9,016 bases of DNA, from positions 1 through 9,016 of the forward strand of contig JAFWRV010000361.1 in the NCBI GenBank assembly GCA_017519685.1, read 5' to 3'. This DNA comes from Clostridia bacterium (GTDB lineage: Bacteria; Bacillota; Clostridia; Oscillospirales; Acutalibacteraceae). The notes under the pieces are model-generated. The model had not been told where the DNA came from. It searched no databases and saw only the letters and a list, made by a program, of their open reading frames with translations. Position 1 is the stretch's first letter, and each line of letters begins with the position of its first letter. Both the position numbers and the translations under genes were made by a program. Shown here in pieces: positions 6,240 through 9,016 of this stretch.

Positions 6240-7259
6240 TCAAAAATATTTATCAAGAGGCGCTCCGAGATTTGTATATGCCCACATAAAAGCGCCGCAG
6301 ATTGTGTCAATAATATCTCTGTAAAACGGACGTGTCTGACCGCTGAAATCCTCAAAGCAGTCAGCCGGCACTTTCGCGCTGAAATTCCATTCGGTTGACT
6401 TGACTCCAAGAGCGTAAAGACTGATTGCGGCGATGTCGCGAAGCTTTGTATCACTGTCGAGCGCACCGCCCTTCTTAACGGTCTTTCCTTTGAGGGCTAT
6501 GGTTGAATAACTTTCAATCTTTGAAAATCTTCCGTGACCGCCTTCGGGTCGGTGACCGTGGTCGGCGGTGACGATAAACAATCCGTCTTCCATAAGTCCG
6601 GCTTTTTCAACAGCTTCATATATTCTTCCGACTCTTTCATCGGCCTGCTTCAGCGCGTTTTCATATTCCGCAGACGCGCTGCCGTGACCGTGACCGGCGC
6701 CGTCAACCTCGTCAAGCTGAACGAAAAACAGCGCGGGGCGGTTTCCTTTTTCAAAATACTCGACGATGCTGTCCGTGAGAGCGTCATCGGGGCTTTGGGT
6801 TACCTTTGTTACGCCGATATCGTCTTCAACGATACCTTTGTTTATCGCGCCCCAGTTTGAAAATGAAGCGAGCTCCGCGTCGGGCATTGCGTCGCGGACA
6901 TATTTGAAAACGGTCGGGTAGCGGCGGAATACTCTGTCCTGCTCAAGAGAAACGACACCGTTTTCCGCGCCTGTTTTGAAATATGATACTCCGGTCAATA
7001 TGGCGTTCCAGTTCGGACCGCTGTCGGTTTTCGTTTCGGTGCGCACACCGTATTTCACGGCGCCGTCTTTGAAAATCCGGTGGAAATTCTTCATGTAGTC
7101 CTTCTCAAAGAAGGTTCCTGCGCCGTCAATTCCGATGATAAAGACGTGCTTGTAACCGCCGAAACTGCTTTCCGCCGTTTTTGCGGCCGCAGCGGGCGCG
7201 AGTGCGCATATCACTGTCAGCGCGAGAGTCAATGCGAGAATTCTTTTGAAGTGTTTCAT
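6240..7259 (-). CDS. Exported alkaline-phosphatase-superfamily phosphatase/phosphodiesterase
   Basis: The product has 339 residues. A signal peptide (MKHFKRILALTLALTVICAL, then APAAAA) is cleaved near residue 26. The rest reads as a two-metal enzyme of the alkaline phosphatase superfamily, close to the nucleotide pyrophosphatase/phosphodiesterase branch: IGIDGAG at 42-48 (metal Asp45), SGPNWNAILTG at 80-90 where Ser80 aligns with the usual nucleophilic Thr, DGAGHGHG at 186-193 (Asp186, His190), TADHGH at 231-236 (Asp233, His234), and a third metal-type His242 in GGHGRF. All expected metal ligands are present, so it should be active outside the membrane on phosphate mono- or diesters; the substrate is unknown. 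AAAGGA lies 7 nt before the ATG. It follows the lipase-like gene by 44 nt and ends at the terminator 6174-6212. Sulfatase activity is an alternative, but no Cys/Ser-x-Pro-x-Arg sulfatase motif is seen. Confidence 0.85.
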   Translation of the reverse strand: MKHFKRILALTLALTVICALAPAAAAKTAESSFGGYKHVFIIGIDGAGTFFEKDYMKNFHRIFKDGAVKYGVRTETKTDSGPNWNAILTGVSYFKTGAENGVVSLEQDRVFRRYPTVFKYVRDAMPDAELASFSNWGAINKGIVEDDIGVTKVTQSPDDALTDSIVEYFEKGNRPALFFVQLDEVDGAGHGHGSASAEYENALKQADERVGRIYEAVEKAGLMEDGLFIVTADHGHRPEGGHGRFSKIESYSTIALKGKTVKKGGALDSDTKLRDIAAISLYALGVKSTEWNFSAKVPADCFEDFSGQTRPFYRDIIDTICGAFMWAYTNLGAPLDKYF

Positions 7260-7280
7260 AAAATCATCCTTTCTCAGGGC

Positions 7281-7292
7281 GCGTTATAACGC
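7281..7292. promoter_or_regulatory. GCGTTATAACGC palindrome between lipase and phosphatase genes
   Basis: A perfect 12-bp palindrome sits in the 44-nt gap, flanked by G and C runs that extend the pairing partly. There is no T-run after it, so it is more likely an mRNA-processing hairpin, weak attenuator or protein site than a terminator. The function is unknown. Confidence 0.4.
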
Positions 7293-7303
7293 CCGTAGGC
7301 TTA

Positions 7304-8818
7304 TTATTTATGTTTTCCGAAGATAAAATCGCTCGCGATTCTTGTTAAATTAAGAAGCGAGGGATTCTGACGGAATAACTCACGGTAATTGTATTCGCCT
7401 GTCACCGGAAGCAGAGTCCCGGCGTTTTTGTCGTTCTGAAGAAACTGCGGATATTCCTTCATTGAAAAAACGGTAAGCTGTTTTTTGCTTGTGAGCAGTT
7501 TCTCATAAAACCTGTCAATCGCCGGCTGACCGTTGCAATGCAGCCAGTCGCGGTTAAACCAGGTGCAGTCAGGCAGAGCGCAGGTTGAAGCGTCAATCAT
7601 TCCGTCGGGCGAAAGATATTTTTTATCTTTCAGAGAATCAATATATTCCGTATCAAGCGTTTCTCCGAGATCGGCGCAGGTCGCTCCGAGAGACGCATAT
7701 TTTGTGTCCACAGTGCCGTCCGATGTGTTTTTCCACGCGGAAACAAGAGGAGTCCGCTGAATATTGTAACCGCAGAAAATGTAGGTCCTGACGCCCGCGT
7801 TTTTCGCTTTTTTGAGATTGGCGGCGATATGCGACTGAGCGGTACGGTAGTGTAAAATCTGCCTGTAAAGTCCGCCCGAGCGGCTGACCTTCATATATTC
7901 CAGCGCCGTGTCGAAGTATTCGGCAGGCACAAAAGACCAGATACCCGGCATTGTGCCGAAAATGGGAATAAGCGCCTCGCTGTAAACCCTGTCTATTATT
8001 TTACAGGAGATTCTGTTTCCCAGAGCGATAATCATATTCCATATTCCGGTTATCCTGAAAGCATCCGTAAGAAAATAGAGCAGTGACTGAGCGGCATCTC
8101 CGCCGTCAAGGGAGGGAATTGCTGTTTGAGCGTACCGCCTCAGGGAAACGGGGTTGAGTTCGAATTTTCCGCAGAACAGTTCCCCGGCGACCGCGGTACC
8201 CCAAAGGGGACAGCACTGGCAGATAACGGTTTCCACATCTTTGTATCCGTAAGTATCAAGATACGCGGAAAGAACCACGCCGCCCATGCTTGAAGCTTTG
8301 AGCTGAACCTTTGAATGACCGGTCAGCTTTTTTATCTGCTGAATACAGTCGTTGAGCCGCCGCGCGTGAATATACGGATCAAGTCTGAAATCGTAATCAA
8401 AATAGAATGAAATATTTACGCCGTGTTCTGAGGAATCCGGCGTATTAAGATTGGGAACGGTGACGTTTTTATGCGAATTTCCTTCGCTGTCAAGAGCAAG
8501 GTCGCCGAAGGAAAGATTCACAAACTCAACCACCGCATCGGCGACGGCGTCATAATCCTTCAGCGCGATACCCTTCAGCAGAGTACCGTTGACTTTGCCG
8601 AAATTTTTCAGCAAGAATTTCGTGTCGGTTTTCCACAGACGCTGTTCGTTTTCTTCGCCCGCATCCCTGACTATGTCGGCGCAGCCGAGCGGCCCGACAT
8701 AAATAACAGGGGAGAAACCGCAGCCGCACTTTTTGTCAAGGGCAAAAGACGGCAGAACGATTGAAACGGAGATTACCGCCGCAAGCATAACGGAAATAAT
8801 TCTTTTGAATATTTTCAT
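7304..8818 (-). CDS. Exported alpha/beta-hydrolase, lipase/esterase-like
   Basis: The product has 504 residues with a signal peptide (MKIFKRIISVMLAAVISVSI, then VLPSFA; cleavage near residue 26). PVIYVGPLG at 37-45 looks like the oxyanion strand of an alpha/beta-hydrolase. ASSMGG at 175-180 is a nucleophile elbow of the AxSxG type seen in some Bacillus lipases, giving Ser177. Candidate partners are Asp405 or Asp409 (SPDGMIDAST) and His427 (DWLHCNG). An ester or lipid substrate is inferred; PGAP1- or LCAT-like relatives are possible. The mature part holds 14 Cys, including CGCG at 31-34 and CQCC, which is many for an exported Clostridia protein. An in-frame ATG exists at 8884, but GGGAGGG at 8832-8826, 7 nt before ATG 8818, and the signal peptide decide the start. 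It is followed by the phosphatase gene. Confidence 0.8.
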   Translation of the reverse strand: MKIFKRIISVMLAAVISVSIVLPSFALDKKCGCGFSPVIYVGPLGCADIVRDAGEENEQRLWKTDTKFLLKNFGKVNGTLLKGIALKDYDAVADAVVEFVNLSFGDLALDSEGNSHKNVTVPNLNTPDSSEHGVNISFYFDYDFRLDPYIHARRLNDCIQQIKKLTGHSKVQLKASSMGGVVLSAYLDTYGYKDVETVICQCCPLWGTAVAGELFCGKFELNPVSLRRYAQTAIPSLDGGDAAQSLLYFLTDAFRITGIWNMIIALGNRISCKIIDRVYSEALIPIFGTMPGIWSFVPAEYFDTALEYMKVSRSGGLYRQILHYRTAQSHIAANLKKAKNAGVRTYIFCGYNIQRTPLVSAWKNTSDGTVDTKYASLGATCADLGETLDTEYIDSLKDKKYLSPDGMIDASTCALPDCTWFNRDWLHCNGQPAIDRFYEKLLTSKKQLTVFSMKEYPQFLQNDKNAGTLLPVTGEYNYRELFRQNPSLLNLTRIASDFIFGKHK

Positions 8819-8823
8819 ATTGT

Positions 8824-8832
8824 CACCCTCCC
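8824..8832 (-). promoter_or_regulatory. Strong ribosome site of the lipase-like gene
   Basis: GGGAGGGTG on the minus strand includes a perfect GGAGG ending 8 nt before ATG 8818. This places the start at 8818, not at the in-frame ATG 8884, which has no such site and would hide the signal peptide behind 22 extra residues. Confidence 0.8.
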
Positions 8833-8898
8833 GGATATTATCAGACAGACAGTTTAAGATGCCGTAAACACAAGGCTTAATCAAACGTATTTGTCGGG

Positions 8899-9016
8899 TT
8901 AATACGGCTTTACCGCCTTGAAATACTGCGCTTTAAAACCGTATCCGGTATCAAGAAGATAGTTTTTTATTATCAGTTTATTCTCCTCGCAGATTTTTTC
9001 AAAATACTCTTTATCC
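8899..9016 (-). CDS. C-terminal end of an unidentified protein (5' part outside window)
   Basis: An open frame enters from the right edge and ends at TAA 8901-8899, giving 38 residues: DKEYFEKICEENKLIIKNYL, then LDTGYGFKAQYFKAVKPY. It is charged and aromatic, with no motif I can name. The 80-nt gap to the lipase-like gene on the same strand leaves co-transcription possible. It is called because orientation, codon use and a clean stop agree with the neighbours, but it is too short to identify. Confidence 0.55.
   Translation of the reverse strand, partial: DKEYFEKICEENKLIIKNYLLDTGYGFKAQYFKAVKPY

Noticed and set aside
8819..8884. Longer N-terminus for the lipase-like protein from ATG 8884
   Set aside because: It lacks a ribosome site and would bury a clear signal peptide that begins at 8818.

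Overview
The window looks like chromosomal DNA from an uncultured gut-type Clostridia relative (Oscillospirales/Ruminococcaceae-like). This is inferred from moderate GC, strong GGAGG-type ribosome sites, sigma-A-like promoters, a CstA-family transporter, an XRE regulator fused to a membrane domain, and a repeat-rich intergenic region with GTAGGG-headed hairpins. No rRNA, tRNA, integrase or phage gene is visible, so the genus is not fixed.

Layout from left to right. (1) Positions 1-1760, minus strand: the first 586 codons of one open frame that joins an SGNH/GDSL esterase domain to a glycoside hydrolase family 3 (GH3) enzyme; its 3' end lies outside the window. It has a good promoter at 1807-1834. 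(2) Positions about 1840-2397: non-coding DNA full of repeats. There are two copies of a module made of 7-bp tandem repeats plus a GGGTCGCTTCGCTYCGATT box, then three GTAGGG-headed hairpins and a larger inverted repeat. (3) Positions 2398-3288, plus strand: the only plus-strand gene, an unrecognised exported protein with a hydrophobic C-terminal tail, followed by a terminator hairpin. (4) Positions 3450-4448, minus strand: a helix-turn-helix regulator with eight predicted membrane helices. (5) Positions 4600-6063, minus strand: a CstA-family transporter with a clear sigma-A promoter. (6) Positions 6240-8818, minus strand: two exported hydrolases, an alpha/beta-hydrolase lipase/esterase and an alkaline-phosphatase-superfamily enzyme. 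They are 44 nt apart and end at a strong terminator, so they are probably co-transcribed. (7) Positions 8899-9016: the last 38 codons of another minus-strand gene.

How the genes may work together. The esterase-GH3 fusion has no signal peptide and would process imported, probably acylated, oligosaccharides in the cytoplasm. CstA-type proteins import small carbon sources such as pyruvate or peptides. The lipase/phosphatase pair would act outside the membrane on acyl and phosphate esters. Together these fit a nutrient-scavenging anaerobe, but nothing here proves they form one system. The points most worth a second look are the SGNH-GH3 fusion, the orphan exported protein beside the repeat cluster, and the exported lipase/phosphatase pair.
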